Shown here in pieces: positions 1 to 8,477 of a stretch of 64,000 bases of DNA. The DNA is from Casimicrobium huifangae. Lineage in GTDB: Bacteria; Pseudomonadota; Gammaproteobacteria; Burkholderiales; Casimicrobiaceae. The notes under the pieces were generated by a model. The model saw only the letters and a list, made by a program, of their open reading frames with translations. It was not told where the DNA came from and made no database searches. The stretch's first letter is position 1; every line of letters starts with the position of its first letter. A program made the position numbers and the translations under genes. Location: the NCBI RefSeq assembly GCF_009746125.1, contig NZ_CP041352.1, positions 1,968,436-2,032,435 on the forward strand, read 5' to 3'.

Positions 1-1
1 T

Positions 2-343
2 TACGTCAACGCGCACGGTACCTCGACGCCGCTTGGCGATATCGCCGAGGCAACGGCGGTGAAGGCCGCGTTCGGCGATCACACCAAAAAGCTCATGGTC
101 AGCTCAACCAAGTCCATGACCGGTCACCTGCTCGGCGCCGCCGCCGGGGTGGAGGCTGTTTTCACCATCCTCGCGCTGTACCACGGCGTGATTCCTCCGA
201 CCATCAACCTGCACAAGCAGGACCCGGCGGTCGATCTCGACCTGGTGCCCAACACGGCACGTCAGGTCGCAGTCAACACGGTCATGTCCAATAGCTTCGG
301 CTTCGGCGGCACCAATAGCACGCTGGTCTTTAAGCGAATTTGA
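2..343 (+). CDS. fabF: Beta-ketoacyl-ACP synthase II, C-terminal part (truncated by window edge)
   Basis: This is the last 113 codons of a condensing enzyme of type II fatty-acid synthesis, which elongates acyl-ACP with malonyl-ACP in the cytoplasm. Two active-site histidine motifs of the KAS II thiolase fold are visible: [11 protein letters not shown] at the left edge and [13 protein letters not shown] about 38 residues later. The protein ends with the family-typical [16 protein letters not shown]. The catalytic cysteine lies before the window. The reading frame is open from base 2, so the gene starts upstream. The next gene, aspartokinase, is about 107 bp away across a REP-like palindrome, so co-transcription is uncertain. 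FabF is the best match. FabB is less likely because of the [11 protein letters not shown] form. Confidence 0.93.
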   Translation, partial: YVNAHGTSTPLGDIAEATAVKAAFGDHTKKLMVSSTKSMTGHLLGAAAGVEAVFTILALYHGVIPPTINLHKQDPAVDLDLVPNTARQVAVNTVMSNSFGFGGTNSTLVFKRI

Positions 344-371
344 CGAAGACACGGTTGCTTTCGCGCCCGAT

Positions 372-439
372 GTAGGGCGGGCATTGCCCGCCTCGTATTA
401 CACCCGGCGGGCACGCTTTCAAGGCGAATCCCGCCCTAC
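372..439. repeat. REP/BIME-like inverted pair between fabF and lysC
   Basis: The segment opens with GTAGGGCGGG and closes with its exact reverse complement CCCGCCCTAC. Inner GC-rich arms (GGGCGGGCATTGCCCGCC, and GGCGGGCACGC on the other side) are also self-complementary. The GTAGGGCGGG head matches the REP elements at 45.1, 45.7 and 46.8 kb that flank the RAYT transposase, so this is most likely a more divergent member of that family. It fills the gap between fabF and lysC. Confidence 0.75.
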
Positions 440-450
440 CAACTTCTACT

Positions 451-1707
451 ATGTCCCTAGTCGTTCACAAATACGGCGGTACTTCGATGGGCTCGGTCGA
501 GCGCATCAAGAACGTCGCCAAGCGGGTCGCCAAATGGCACCGCGCCGGCTACCAGATGGTGGTCGTGCCGTCCGCCATGTCCGGCGAAACCAATCGTCTG
601 CTGGCGCTGGCCAAAGAGGTTGACGGCAACGCCAGCCTGCGCGAGCTGGACATGATCGCCTCCACTGGCGAACAGGTCTCGGTCGGTTTGCTCGTGATTG
701 CACTGCAGGCCGAGGGCGTCGATGCCATCAGCTTCTGCGGCTGGCAGGTGCCGATCCGTACCGATGATTCGTACACCAAGGCGCGTATCACCAGCATCGA
801 CGACAAGCGCGTGCGCGACGAGCTGGCCAAAGGCAAGGTGGTGGTGATCACCGGCTTCCAGGGCGTCACTGACGACGGTCACATCACGACACTGGGTCGT
901 GGCGGGTCCGATACCCAGGCGGTGGCGGTCGCGGCCGCGATGAAGGCCGACGAATGCCTGATCTACACCGACGTTGACGCCGTCTACACCACCGATCCGC
1001 GCGTCGAGCCGGATGCCCGTCCGCTGAAGACCGTCACCTTCGAAGAGATGCTCGAAATGGCGTCTCTTGGTTCAAAAATTCTGCAGATTCGCTCGGTCGA
1101 ATTTGCCGGTAAATACAAAGTCCCGACCCGGGTGCTCACCAGTTTCAGCGATCCGATGATCCCGATCGCGGAAGAAGCCAGCTCGGGCACGCTCATCAGT
1201 TTTGAGGAAGACGAAAACGTGGAACAAGCAGTCATCTCCGGCATTGCCTTCAACCGTGACGAAGCGAAGGTTTCCGTGCTCGGCGTACCGGACAAGCCGG
1301 GCATTGCCTACGCGATTCTCGGTCCGGTCGCTAAGGCCAATATCGATGTCGACATGATCATCCAGAACGCCGGCGTTGGTGGCACCACCGACTTCTCGTT
1401 CACTGTTCATCGCAACGAGTTGCAAAAGACGCTCGACGTGCTCAAGAACGATGTGCAGCCAGCCATTCACGCCAAGGAGGTCACTGGTGACCCGAAAGTC
1501 GCCAAGGTCTCAGTCGTCGGTATCGGCATGCGCTCGCACGTGGGCATCGCCGCGCTGATGTTCGAAACGCTGTCGAAAGAGGGCATCAACATCCAGATGA
1601 TCTCCACCAGCGAGATCAAGATTTCCGTGGTGATCGACGACAAATACATGGAGCTGGCCGTCCGCGCGCTGCATCGTGCGTTCGAGCTGGACAAGGCGGC
1701 CGCGTAA
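451..1707 (+). CDS. lysC: Aspartate kinase
   Basis: The 418-residue enzyme phosphorylates L-aspartate, the first committed step to lysine, threonine, methionine and diaminopimelate. The N-terminal kinase domain starts with the signature KYGGTSMGS (residues 7-15) and has the glycine-rich stretch TLGRGGSDTQAVA near residue 150 and DVDAVYTTDPR near 175. Two ACT domains for feedback control occupy roughly residues 260-415, with KVSVLGVPDKPGIAYAIL and KVSVVGIGMRSHVGIA as their first strands. Length and layout match the LysC-type monofunctional enzymes of betaproteobacteria. I see no convincing ribosome-binding site before the ATG, but the motif order leaves little room for another start. An inverted repeat and then a tRNA gene follow. 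Confidence 0.96.
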   Translation: MSLVVHKYGGTSMGSVERIKNVAKRVAKWHRAGYQMVVVPSAMSGETNRLLALAKEVDGNASLRELDMIASTGEQVSVGLLVIALQAEGVDAISFCGWQVPIRTDDSYTKARITSIDDKRVRDELAKGKVVVITGFQGVTDDGHITTLGRGGSDTQAVAVAAAMKADECLIYTDVDAVYTTDPRVEPDARPLKTVTFEEMLEMASLGSKILQIRSVEFAGKYKVPTRVLTSFSDPMIPIAEEASSGTLISFEEDENVEQAVISGIAFNRDEAKVSVLGVPDKPGIAYAILGPVAKANIDVDMIIQNAGVGGTTDFSFTVHRNELQKTLDVLKNDVQPAIHAKEVTGDPKVAKVSVVGIGMRSHVGIAALMFETLSKEGINIQMISTSEIKISVVIDDKYMELAVRALHRAFELDKAAA

Positions 1708-1718
1708 TCGGCAGCGCA

Positions 1719-1747
1719 GTAGCGGGAAAAATAAAACCCGCTACAAT
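1719..1747 (+). promoter_or_regulatory. Inverted repeat and -10-like hexamer upstream of tRNA-Ser
   Basis: GTAGCGGG and CCCGCTAC form perfect 8-bp arms around a 10-nt A-rich loop just after lysC. There is no U-tract, so a classical terminator is unlikely on the plus strand. The sequence TACAAT at 1742-1747 overlaps the right arm and lies 11 nt before the mature tRNA. It could be the -10 box of the tRNA promoter, although I see no good -35 at the right distance. Confidence 0.4.
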
Positions 1748-1758
1748 CAAGAGCTTAC

Positions 1759-1851
1759 GGAGACGTGACCGAGAGGCCGAAGGTGCTCCCCTGCTAAGGG
1801 AGTATGCGGTGATGAGCTGCATCGAGGGTTCGAATCCCTCCGTCTCCGCCA
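1759..1851 (+). tRNA. serX: tRNA-Ser, anticodon GCU
   Basis: The 93-nt gene folds as a class II (long variable arm) tRNA. The acceptor stem GGAGACG pairs with CGTCTCC near the 3' end. Discriminator G and an encoded CCA follow. The anticodon loop is CTGCTAA between stem halves CTCCC and GGGAG, giving anticodon GCT at 1793-1795, which reads AGC and AGU serine codons. The T-loop GGTTCGAATCC is canonical and the long variable arm is typical of tRNA-Ser. Confidence 0.97.
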
Positions 1852-1893
1852 GAACCAGTCTTTAGGGCGCTTTCACCGGCCCTTCAAGACCCC

Positions 1894-1915
1894 AAGCCCC
1901 GCCCTGCGGGGCTTT
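1894..1915 (+). terminator. Rho-independent terminator after tRNA-Ser
   Basis: AAGCCCCGC and GCGGGGCTT pair around a 3-nt loop, followed by TTTT. The stem is strong and GC-rich and lies about 45 nt after the tRNA. The minus-strand MarR gene ends 75 nt further on, so it may also stop that convergent transcript. Confidence 0.85.
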
Positions 1916-1990
1916 TGCTTTCTGGCACTTGGCGACGCTGTGCCAGGCACATGGGTTGTGCTTGTGCATTTGGCTAGTGGCTGGCTCGCG

Positions 1991-2479
1991 CTACAGCTTT
2001 CTGGTGACTGGGGATTTTTCGTCGCCGTCAGTCGCCCCTGTCACCCCTGTCGCGTCGTCGCCCTGCCACACCACCTTCCGGGCGAGGCTCACAAAACTCT
2101 CGCGTTCGGCCTCACTCAGCGGATGCAGAATGTCCTGCTGCACGGCTTGCACGATGGGATGTAGCGTCGACAGCACTTGCTGGCCATCGCCCGTCAGCGT
2201 GAGCTCGCGCGCCCGGCGATCGCGATCGCTCACGACACGACTGATCCACCCTTTTTTCTCCAGGCGGTCAATGACACCGCCAATCGTTGCGCGGTCGTAG
2301 CCAATGATCTCGGCAACCCGCGCCTGGTCGGTCGCAGGGCGCGTATTGATGGCCTCGAGCGCGGCGTACTGCACGGGTGTCAGATCAATGCCGGCTGCCT
2401 GCGTCCGCTGGGCGAAGCAATAGGTCGATTGCTGATGAAGGCGGCGGATCAGATGCCCCGCCATGTCGAATATGGTCAT
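1991..2479 (-). CDS. MarR-family transcriptional regulator (MobR-like)
   Basis: The 162-residue protein is a winged-helix regulator. The MarR core is visible: LTPVQYAALEAI (helix 2-3 region, about residue 33), the recognition segment IIGYDRATIGGVIDRLEKKGWISR, then the wing with DRDRRARELTLT, which contains the family's conserved D-x-R-A/R pattern. A short Ala/Gly/Asp-rich C-terminal tail follows. The gene diverges from a flavin monooxygenase resembling 3-hydroxybenzoate 4-monooxygenase. In Comamonas testosteroni the equivalent gene mobA is controlled by the MarR-type repressor MobR, so a matching role with an aromatic acid as inducer is a reasonable inference. The intergenic palindrome at 2565-2589 is the obvious operator candidate. 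Confidence 0.9.
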   Translation of the reverse strand: MTIFDMAGHLIRRLHQQSTYCFAQRTQAAGIDLTPVQYAALEAINTRPATDQARVAEIIGYDRATIGGVIDRLEKKGWISRVVSDRDRRARELTLTGDGQQVLSTLHPIVQAVQQDILHPLSEAERESFVSLARKVVWQGDDATGVTGATDGDEKSPVTRKL

Positions 2480-2555
2480 GCCCTTGTTCCCGTCGAGACG
2501 TCGTTGCGGCCTGAATAGCTTGCTTCCAAGCTGTTTGGTAATTATGCATATTAAC

Positions 2556-2589
2556 TTGACGACAATTAATAAGTACAGTTATTATTAAT
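2556..2589 (+). promoter_or_regulatory. Sigma70-like promoter overlapped by a perfect palindrome (candidate MarR operator)
   Basis: TTGACG at 2556-2561 and TATTAT at 2580-2585 are separated by 18 bp and point toward the monooxygenase. A palindrome, ATTAATAA (2565-2572), 9-nt spacer, TTATTAAT (2582-2589), covers the spacer and the -10 box. This AT-rich island stands out from the GC-rich surroundings. Its position suggests direct repression by the divergent MarR protein. The role is inferred, not shown. Confidence 0.65.
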
Positions 2590-2636
2590 CTCATGCCGGA
2601 ATTTCGGCCTCACTTTCAAACTCATGGTGGCAAGCG

Positions 2637-4547
2637 ATGCAGTTCTACAAAGATGGCTTCAGGGGCGGCAATCCGGACGTTCGAGAGGCAGCGCCCAACC
2701 GGCGAAATCGTGGTCGCGACGAGCCGCTGCCGGACAAGGTGGATGTGCTGATCGCGGGCACCGGCCCGGCTGGTCTCTGTCTGGCCGCGCAGTTGTCGCA
2801 GTTCTCTGCCATCGAGACGATGATTGTCGAGCGCATGTCCGGCAACATCATCAAGGGCAAGGCGGACGGCATCAACACCCGCACGATGGAAATGTTCCAG
2901 GCGTTCGGGTTCGCCGACAAGGTCAAACGCGAGACCTACTGGGTCAACCAGACTGCGTTCTGGATGCCCGACCCCACGAACCCGGCCCACATCAAGCGGG
3001 TGGGTCGCGTGCAGGACGTCGCAGACGACAGTTCGGAAATGCCGCACATCCTGATCAACCAGGCGCGGCTGCACGAGTTGTTCCTCGAGGTGATGAAGAA
3101 CTCCCCGTCAAGGCTGGAGCCTGACTACGGCTGGGAGATCGTCGGCCTGACGATTGATGACACAACTGCCGATCACCCGGTGACGGTCACGCTCAAGGAC
3201 GCCACCGGCTTGAACTGGGGTGTAACCCGAACGGTGCGGGCCAACTACGTCGTCGGCTGCGACGGCGCGCACTCGGCCGTACGCAGGGCCATTGGCGGCG
3301 AGCTGCATGGTGATGCGGCGCATCAGGCCTGGGGTGTGATGGACATCCTGGCCAACACCGATTTCCCGGATGTGCGTCAGAAGTGCCTGATCTCCTCGGC
3401 CAATGAAGGCAACGTGCTGATCCTGCCGCGTGAAGGCGGTTACGTGTTCCGCATGTACGTCGAGCTCGACAAGCTCCGGCCCGACGAAAAGGCCGCGCAC
3501 CGCAAGTTCACCCAGGACGACATGATTGCCGCCGCCAACCGCATCATCCGGCCGTACTCGATTGATGTGAAGGAGGTGGTCTGGTGGTCCATCTACGACA
3601 TCGGGCACAGCATCACCGACAAGTTCGACAACGTGGGCGACGATGCGACGCGTAACCCGCGCGTCTTCACCGCTGGCGATGCCTGCCACACGCACTCCCC
3701 AAAGGCAGGGCAGGGCATGAATGTCTCGATGCAGGACACCTTCAACCTCGGCTGGAAGCTGGCGCATGTGCTGCAGGGGCGGGCCGATGCCAGCCTGTTG
3801 CGCAGCTACTCGCGGGAGCGGCTGACCGAGGCCAGGCGACTGGTCGAGACCGATCACCAATGGGCCCGCATCATGTCGGCGCCTACCACCCAGGCCGAGC
3901 GCGATGGCACCGAAGAGCCGCGCATCATTCGCCAGTTCAAGCAGAACCTCGAGTTCACTGGCGGCACCGCAGTCAAATATGACCAGTCAGCACTTTTCGC
4001 TGCATCGACGTGGCAGGCGCTCGCGAGCGGGCTCGAGATCGGCCGCCGCTTTCACTCTGCGCCGGTAGTGCGTCTGGCAGATGCGAAGCAGATGCAGCTC
4101 GGGCATGTTGCTGAAGCAGACGCCCGGTGGCGCATCTACGCCTTCGCTGGCAAGGCCGATAGTTCGGACGCGGGCTCAGCGATTCACAAACTCGCGGACT
4201 GGCTGGAAACCAACCCAAGTTCGCCCGTCGTCCGCCATACCCGAAGTGGCGAGGACATTGATGCGCTGATCGACTTCCGCGCGGTGTTCCAGCAGACCTT
4301 CGAGCAGCTCGCGTTTGAGAACATGCCTTCGCTGCTGCGGCCGAAGACGGGCAAACTGGGCCTGACTGACTACGAAAAAGTCTTTTGCGTCGATCACAAG
4401 GGTGCGGGCGACATTTTTGACATGCGCGGCATCCAGCGCGACCACGGCTGCATGGTCGTGGTGCGTCCGGATCAGTACGTTGCGCATGTGCTGCCGCTGG
4501 ATGGCTTCGACGCCTTGTCGGCATTCTTCGCGGGCTTTTTGCGGTAA
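2637..4547 (+). CDS. mobA: FAD-dependent aromatic monooxygenase, 3-hydroxybenzoate 4-monooxygenase-like
   Basis: The 636-residue enzyme belongs to the class A flavoprotein hydroxylases (phenol 2-monooxygenase branch), which add one oxygen atom to a phenolic ring with NAD(P)H. The N-terminal Rossmann motif is DVLIAGTGPAGLCLAAQL (about residues 36-53). The NAD(P)H/FAD motif VVGCDGAHSAVRR is near 206, and the second FAD motif VFTAGDACHTHSPKAGQGMN is near 343. A C-terminal thioredoxin-like domain occupies about 440-636, as in phenol hydroxylase and MobA. Length matches MobA (about 640 residues). No clear ribosome-binding site is visible before the ATG. The divergent MarR gene supports the 3-hydroxybenzoate assignment, but another hydroxylated aromatic is possible. 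Confidence 0.85.
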   Translation: MQFYKDGFRGGNPDVREAAPNRRNRGRDEPLPDKVDVLIAGTGPAGLCLAAQLSQFSAIETMIVERMSGNIIKGKADGINTRTMEMFQAFGFADKVKRETYWVNQTAFWMPDPTNPAHIKRVGRVQDVADDSSEMPHILINQARLHELFLEVMKNSPSRLEPDYGWEIVGLTIDDTTADHPVTVTLKDATGLNWGVTRTVRANYVVGCDGAHSAVRRAIGGELHGDAAHQAWGVMDILANTDFPDVRQKCLISSANEGNVLILPREGGYVFRMYVELDKLRPDEKAAHRKFTQDDMIAAANRIIRPYSIDVKEVVWWSIYDIGHSITDKFDNVGDDATRNPRVFTAGDACHTHSPKAGQGMNVSMQDTFNLGWKLAHVLQGRADASLLRSYSRERLTEARRLVETDHQWARIMSAPTTQAERDGTEEPRIIRQFKQNLEFTGGTAVKYDQSALFAASTWQALASGLEIGRRFHSAPVVRLADAKQMQLGHVAEADARWRIYAFAGKADSSDAGSAIHKLADWLETNPSSPVVRHTRSGEDIDALIDFRAVFQQTFEQLAFENMPSLLRPKTGKLGLTDYEKVFCVDHKGAGDIFDMRGIQRDHGCMVVVRPDQYVAHVLPLDGFDALSAFFAGFLR

Positions 4548-4661
4548 TTTGCCTGTGGTCTGAACGCTGCAGCAACACCGCACAACACCGGTGCCGCCGT
4601 TCTTCGCGTCGGTGATGCAGTACGCTTCGATGCCGATATTGCACGTGAAGAGGGGCGACCG

Positions 4662-5531
4662 ATGCCCGAGACTGCCAGTCCATTGATCATCCGCACCATG
4701 CGCCGCGACGAGCTACCGCTGACCGTTGAGTGGGCAGCGCAGGAGGGCTGGAACCCCGGCTTGCACGACGCAGCCCCATTTTTCGCGGCGGACCCCGGCG
4801 GCTTTCTGATCGGTGAGCTGGATGGCGAACCGGTCTCCCTCATCTCGGCCGTGCGCTATGGGAGCACCTACGGGTTCATCGGGTTCTACATCGTCAAGCC
4901 TGAATTTCGCGGCAAGGGCTACGGCTGGGCGATCTGGCAAGCCGCGCTGGCTCGCCTTCAGGGGCGCACCGTCGGTCTCGACGGCGTCGTCGCCCAGCAG
5001 GACAACTATCGCCGGTCCGGCTTCGAGCTGGCGCACCGCAACGCGCGCTACGCAGGGCAGCAATCGGCGGGCGGGCCACCCGCTGCGGCGTCTTCGGTCA
5101 ACCTGGTGCCGATCAGTCAGTTGCCACCGGAGGCGCTGCAGGCATACGACCGCAGCTTTTTCCCGGCAGCGAGGGCCGACTTCCTGCAAGCGTGGGTGAC
5201 GCAGCCGGGCACGGTCGCGCTCGCTGTGCCGGGCGACGGCGGTTTGCTCGGCTACGGCGTAGTGCGGCCGTGCCGCACGGGTTACAAGATAGGCCCGCTG
5301 TTTGCCGATTCACCGGCAATCGCCGACGCGATCTTTTCGGCGGTGCTGCAACATGTCCCCGCTGGCGAGCCGTTCTACCTGGACGTGATGACGACCCAAC
5401 CGGCGGCCGTGGAACTGGCCACCCGGCGAGGCATGCTGGTCGTCTTTGAAACAGCGCGGATGTATCTCGGCGCAGCACCAGCGATTTCCCCTGATCGCAC
5501 CTATGGCATCACCAGTTTTGAGCTGGGGTGA
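4662..5531 (+). CDS. GNAT-family N-acetyltransferase with C-terminal YitH-type domain
   Basis: The 289-residue protein has an N-terminal GNAT domain with the acetyl-CoA binding segment IVKPEFRGKGYGWAIWQAAL (about residues 76-95), which matches the V-x-P-x-x-R-x-x-G-x-G/A motif, and the downstream NYRRSGFELAHRNARY. The second half (about 145-289) resembles the acetyltransferase C-terminal domain of YitH/HolE-type proteins, two GNAT-like folds in tandem. Substrate is unknown. The gene is monocistronic, 114 bp after the monooxygenase and 266 bp before phnD. Confidence 0.85.
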   Translation: MPETASPLIIRTMRRDELPLTVEWAAQEGWNPGLHDAAPFFAADPGGFLIGELDGEPVSLISAVRYGSTYGFIGFYIVKPEFRGKGYGWAIWQAALARLQGRTVGLDGVVAQQDNYRRSGFELAHRNARYAGQQSAGGPPAAASSVNLVPISQLPPEALQAYDRSFFPAARADFLQAWVTQPGTVALAVPGDGGLLGYGVVRPCRTGYKIGPLFADSPAIADAIFSAVLQHVPAGEPFYLDVMTTQPAAVELATRRGMLVVFETARMYLGAAPAISPDRTYGITSFELG

Positions 5532-5637
5532 GGTAACGCGGTGGGCAGGATTGAAGGCAAATTCAGGTGCGGCCGCGAGCTCGTCGCGTGTTTCGTGCAT
5601 CAAGTCTCTCGTTAGACAAGCACCCGCTGCCCGATCG

Positions 5638-5667
5638 TTGCAGTGACCAATGGTAGTTGCACTGCAA
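5638..5667. promoter_or_regulatory. Perfect inverted repeat upstream of phnD
   Basis: TTGCAGTG and CACTGCAA (8-bp arms) flank 14 nt that contain a second small palindrome, ACCAATGGT. It lies about 130 bp before phnD and 107 bp after the GNAT gene. It could be an operator for the phn genes or a weak terminator of the GNAT gene (GGTTTT follows). It does not resemble a Pho box. The rest of 5532-5797 shows nothing else I can name. Confidence 0.4.
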
Positions 5668-5797
5668 GGTTTTGCGGGACAAGACGACGAACAGTGCGTG
5701 CAATCCTCGTTCCTGCTTGAGCAGCTGGCGACTGGCGAGCGCTCTCAGTAAACTTGATTCGCGTAATTTCCTCCTCTCATTCACACGAATTTCCGCC

Positions 5798-6667
5798 ATG
5801 AAAAAGAGCTTGTTTTTGGCTTTAGCCGCATTGGGCCTTGCGTTCGCAACCAGCGTGACAGCGGACGCCGCTGACCTCCTGCGCTTTGGTGTCGGCCTCT
5901 ACCAGCCCGACAAGGAGAAGAACGACGCGACCTATCGGCCACTGGCGGAGTACATCGGCAAGCAGCTTGGCCGCGATGTGAAGCTCTATACGGTTGACAC
6001 TTGGGAAGGGCTGGCCAAGTCGCTGGCGAATGGTGAGACAGACATTGCCCTGATGGGGCCGTGGGGTTATGTGCTGGCCAATCACGTCGCGGGTGCGCAG
6101 GCGGTGGCGACGATCCTCTACGACGGCAAGCCGGAATACTTCGCGATCATGGTGACGCACCCAAAATCGGGCATCAAGTCCATCCAGGATTTGAAGGGAA
6201 AGACCTTCGCGTTTGGCGACAAAGGCTCGACCTCGGGTTACCTGATACCGAACTATCACTTCCAGAAGAATGGCATCGACGTCAGCAAATTCCTGGGCAA
6301 GGTGATCAACACCAAACATCAGGCGATTGAGTTGCAGGTGACGCGTGGCGAGCTCGATGCAGGGGCGGACTACAACCGCAATCGCGACGCGATGATTGCC
6401 GACGGCCAGATTAAGGCAAGCGACAGCGTGATTTTCTGGACGTCGGACCCGTTGCCCAATGATGCGGTCGCTGTGAGTGCAACGCTGGCGAAGGACGCGG
6501 CGTTCGTGGCGAAACTGCGCGGCGCGCTGGAGAAGATCGGCCCCGAGCTTGCAAAGACCCCGAACTTGCTGCCGCTGCGTTACACGGGGTTTGTGGCGAA
6601 GGACAACAGCTATTACCGCCCGATTCGCGATGCGGGCCTCGCGAGCGGGCAGTTGCCGGGCAATTGA
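5798..6667 (+). CDS. phnD: Phosphonate-type ABC transporter, periplasmic substrate-binding protein
   Basis: The 289-residue protein carries a clear Sec signal peptide (MKKSLFLALAALGLAFATSVTA, cleaved near DAA). It then shows the PhnD/SsuA-family pattern: LRFGVGLYQPDK, the conserved region YRPLAEYIGKQLGRDVKLY, DIALMGPWGYVLAN and KTFAFGDKGSTSGYLIPNYH. I chose the ATG at 5798 because it begins the signal peptide; the open frame extends further upstream but reads no signal there. It is the first gene of phnD-phnE-phnC plus a phosphoesterase-like gene. The ligand may be a phosphonate, phosphite or related oxyanion. No C-P lyase or phosphonatase gene is in the window. Confidence 0.9.
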   Translation: MKKSLFLALAALGLAFATSVTADAADLLRFGVGLYQPDKEKNDATYRPLAEYIGKQLGRDVKLYTVDTWEGLAKSLANGETDIALMGPWGYVLANHVAGAQAVATILYDGKPEYFAIMVTHPKSGIKSIQDLKGKTFAFGDKGSTSGYLIPNYHFQKNGIDVSKFLGKVINTKHQAIELQVTRGELDAGADYNRNRDAMIADGQIKASDSVIFWTSDPLPNDAVAVSATLAKDAAFVAKLRGALEKIGPELAKTPNLLPLRYTGFVAKDNSYYRPIRDAGLASGQLPGN

Positions 6668-6670
6668 GCG

Positions 6671-6747
6671 GGTACGGTTGAAGTGCGTTCATGGTTCGAC
6701 GAGCTCACCACAAACGGGTGCGTGCGGATGCCCGTGTTCCCCGTACC
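6671..6747. repeat. Long inverted repeat with REP-like core between phnD and phnE
   Basis: GGTACGG (6671-6677) and CCGTACC (6741-6747) bracket about 63 nt that include GGTTCGACGAGCTCACCAC, a motif common in dispersed intergenic repeats of proteobacteria. A short tandem TTGA run follows at about 6761-6774. The element sits inside an operon and could form an mRNA stem-loop between phnD and phnE, helping to give the binding protein more mRNA than the permease. That role is inference. Confidence 0.5.
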
Positions 6748-6777
6748 AGTGTTGCATTTGTTGATTGATTGATTTGC

Positions 6778-7701
6778 ATGTTGGGTGATGTGACGCGAGA
6801 TGTTGTTGGCGCGGCGCCGCATTCGCGCGGGCCGGTGTATGCGCAGCGGCCGCGCGTGTCAGCACTCTGGCTTCTGCTGACCGCCTGCGCGTTGCTGGTA
6901 CTGACCAGTGTGTGGACGCTGGCGGCGGAGGACGAGTTGAGTTTCGGCCGCAAGCCGTGGCAGAACTTGCAGAAGACGGTGGCCGAGATGTCGGAGCCAA
7001 GTTTCTTGCGTGTGTGGTTCGGCGAGACGCGGCATGAAATTCGTGATCAGGATGGCAAGCTGCTGCGCGTGGACGATCAGCGCGCGACGGAGCGGCGCTA
7101 CCTCGCAGGTGTGGGTCGTGCGCTGTGGACAACGCTGCGCATCGCGACGCTGGGCACGGCACTGGCGGCGCTGATTGCGCTGCCACTCGGGCTGCTGGCA
7201 GCGCGTACGTTGAACGCACCGCGACCGGTGTTCTGGGTCGCCAAAGGCGTGCTCGACGTGATGCGTTCGATTCACACGCTGGTGTTCGGGCTGTTCTTCG
7301 TGGGCATCGTGGGCCTTGGCGCGACGGCCGGGATACTCGCGGTCGCGGCACATTCGGCGGGCACATTGGGCAAGCTGCTGGCAGAAGCGATCGAGACGCT
7401 GGATACGCAGCCGGTGGACGCGGTGCGTGCCACTGGGGCGACGGCGGGGCAGGTGTTCTTCCTCGGTGTGTGGCCAGCCGTGCTGCCGCAATACGTGTCG
7501 CAGGTGCTCTACGTGTGGGAGTTCAACATCCGTGACTCGACGATCCTTGGGCTGGTGGGCGCCGGCGGTCTCGGGTTGCTGCTGTCGGAGGCGATGGCGC
7601 TGTTTCAGTGGGGGCGACTGGCTACGCTGCTGATTGCGATTGTGATCATGGTTACCGCGTTCGACGCGGTGAGCCGCGCGGTGCGCAGGCGACTGGTATG
7701 A
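6778..7701 (+). CDS. phnE: Phosphonate-type ABC transporter permease
   Basis: The protein of about 307 residues is an inner-membrane ABC permease. A first membrane segment lies near ALWLLLTACALLVLTSVWTLA. The BPD permease domain starts at LWTTLRIATLGTALAALIALPLGLLAAR, and the coupling (EAA) loop is ETLDTQPVDAVRATGATAGQ. A final pair of helices ends with TLLIAIVIMVTAFDAVSR. An in-frame TTG at 6769 is an alternative start; neither start has a convincing ribosome-binding site. Its stop overlaps the start of phnC (ATGA), so translation of permease and ATPase is coupled. Confidence 0.88.
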   Translation: MLGDVTRDVVGAAPHSRGPVYAQRPRVSALWLLLTACALLVLTSVWTLAAEDELSFGRKPWQNLQKTVAEMSEPSFLRVWFGETRHEIRDQDGKLLRVDDQRATERRYLAGVGRALWTTLRIATLGTALAALIALPLGLLAARTLNAPRPVFWVAKGVLDVMRSIHTLVFGLFFVGIVGLGATAGILAVAAHSAGTLGKLLAEAIETLDTQPVDAVRATGATAGQVFFLGVWPAVLPQYVSQVLYVWEFNIRDSTILGLVGAGGLGLLLSEAMALFQWGRLATLLIAIVIMVTAFDAVSRAVRRRLV

Positions 7702-8477
7702 GCACCGCGACGATTGCATCGACACCCGTGATCGAGGCGCAGGGCTTGCATGTGCATGCGGGCGAGCAGGTGCTGTTGCGCGATGTGTCGTTGACCATTG
7801 CTCCGGGCGAACGCGTGGCAATCGTCGGCCACAACGGTGCCGGCAAATCGACCTTGCTGCGCACGGTGTCGGCGTTCAGCTGCGTGCACGATGGCCGGCT
7901 AAACGTGCTCGGCACCGACGTTACGCTGTTGCGGGAGCCACGCGATGCCCGGTCGTCCGGCGAGCTTCGCCATCTGCGCAGCCGAGTGGCGCAGGTGCTG
8001 CAAGGGCTGCATCTGATTGGTCGCCTGAGTGTGCTCGACAATGTGTTGATCGGCGGTGCCGCACGGACGACGTCGTGGCTCACTTGGCTGCGCCGCTGGC
8101 CGGCGCATGAGCGCGAACAGGCGCAAGTAGCGCTTGCCCGCGTGGGCATGGCATGGGCGGCTGCGCGACGGACAGATTCACTCTCGGGCGGCGAACGGCA
8201 GAAGGTGGCAATTGCCCGCGCACTGCATCAGGATGCGCCGGTGCTGCTGGCCGACGAGCCGACTGCCAGCCTGGATGCTGAGGCGGCGGACGAGGTGATT
8301 GCGCTGTTGACCTCAGTGGTAGCCGAACGGCAGGCAACGTTGGTCTGCGTGGTGCATGATCTGGATCTTGTGCCTCGTCTGGCGGAGCGCGTGATTGTGC
8401 TGCGCCGCGGGCAAGTGGTGGCGGACCAGCGCGTGCATGGCGAGATTGCGGCTGAGCTGCGGGGAATTCTCAAGTGA
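7698..8477 (+). CDS. phnC: Phosphonate-type ABC transporter ATP-binding protein
   Basis: The 259-residue ATPase powers PhnE-mediated uptake. Walker A is GHNGAGKST (about residue 40), the signature is LSGGERQKVAIARAL (about 165) and Walker B with the catalytic Glu is PVLLADEPTASLD; the switch histidine is in VVHDLD. Length matches PhnC (about 260). The ATG overlaps the phnE stop as ATGA. The C-terminal end overlaps the next start in the same way (GTGA at 8474-8477), so phnE, phnC and the following gene form a translationally coupled unit. Confidence 0.92.
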   Translation: MSTATIASTPVIEAQGLHVHAGEQVLLRDVSLTIAPGERVAIVGHNGAGKSTLLRTVSAFSCVHDGRLNVLGTDVTLLREPRDARSSGELRHLRSRVAQVLQGLHLIGRLSVLDNVLIGGAARTTSWLTWLRRWPAHEREQAQVALARVGMAWAAARRTDSLSGGERQKVAIARALHQDAPVLLADEPTASLDAEAADEVIALLTSVVAERQATLVCVVHDLDLVPRLAERVIVLRRGQVVADQRVHGEIAAELRGILK

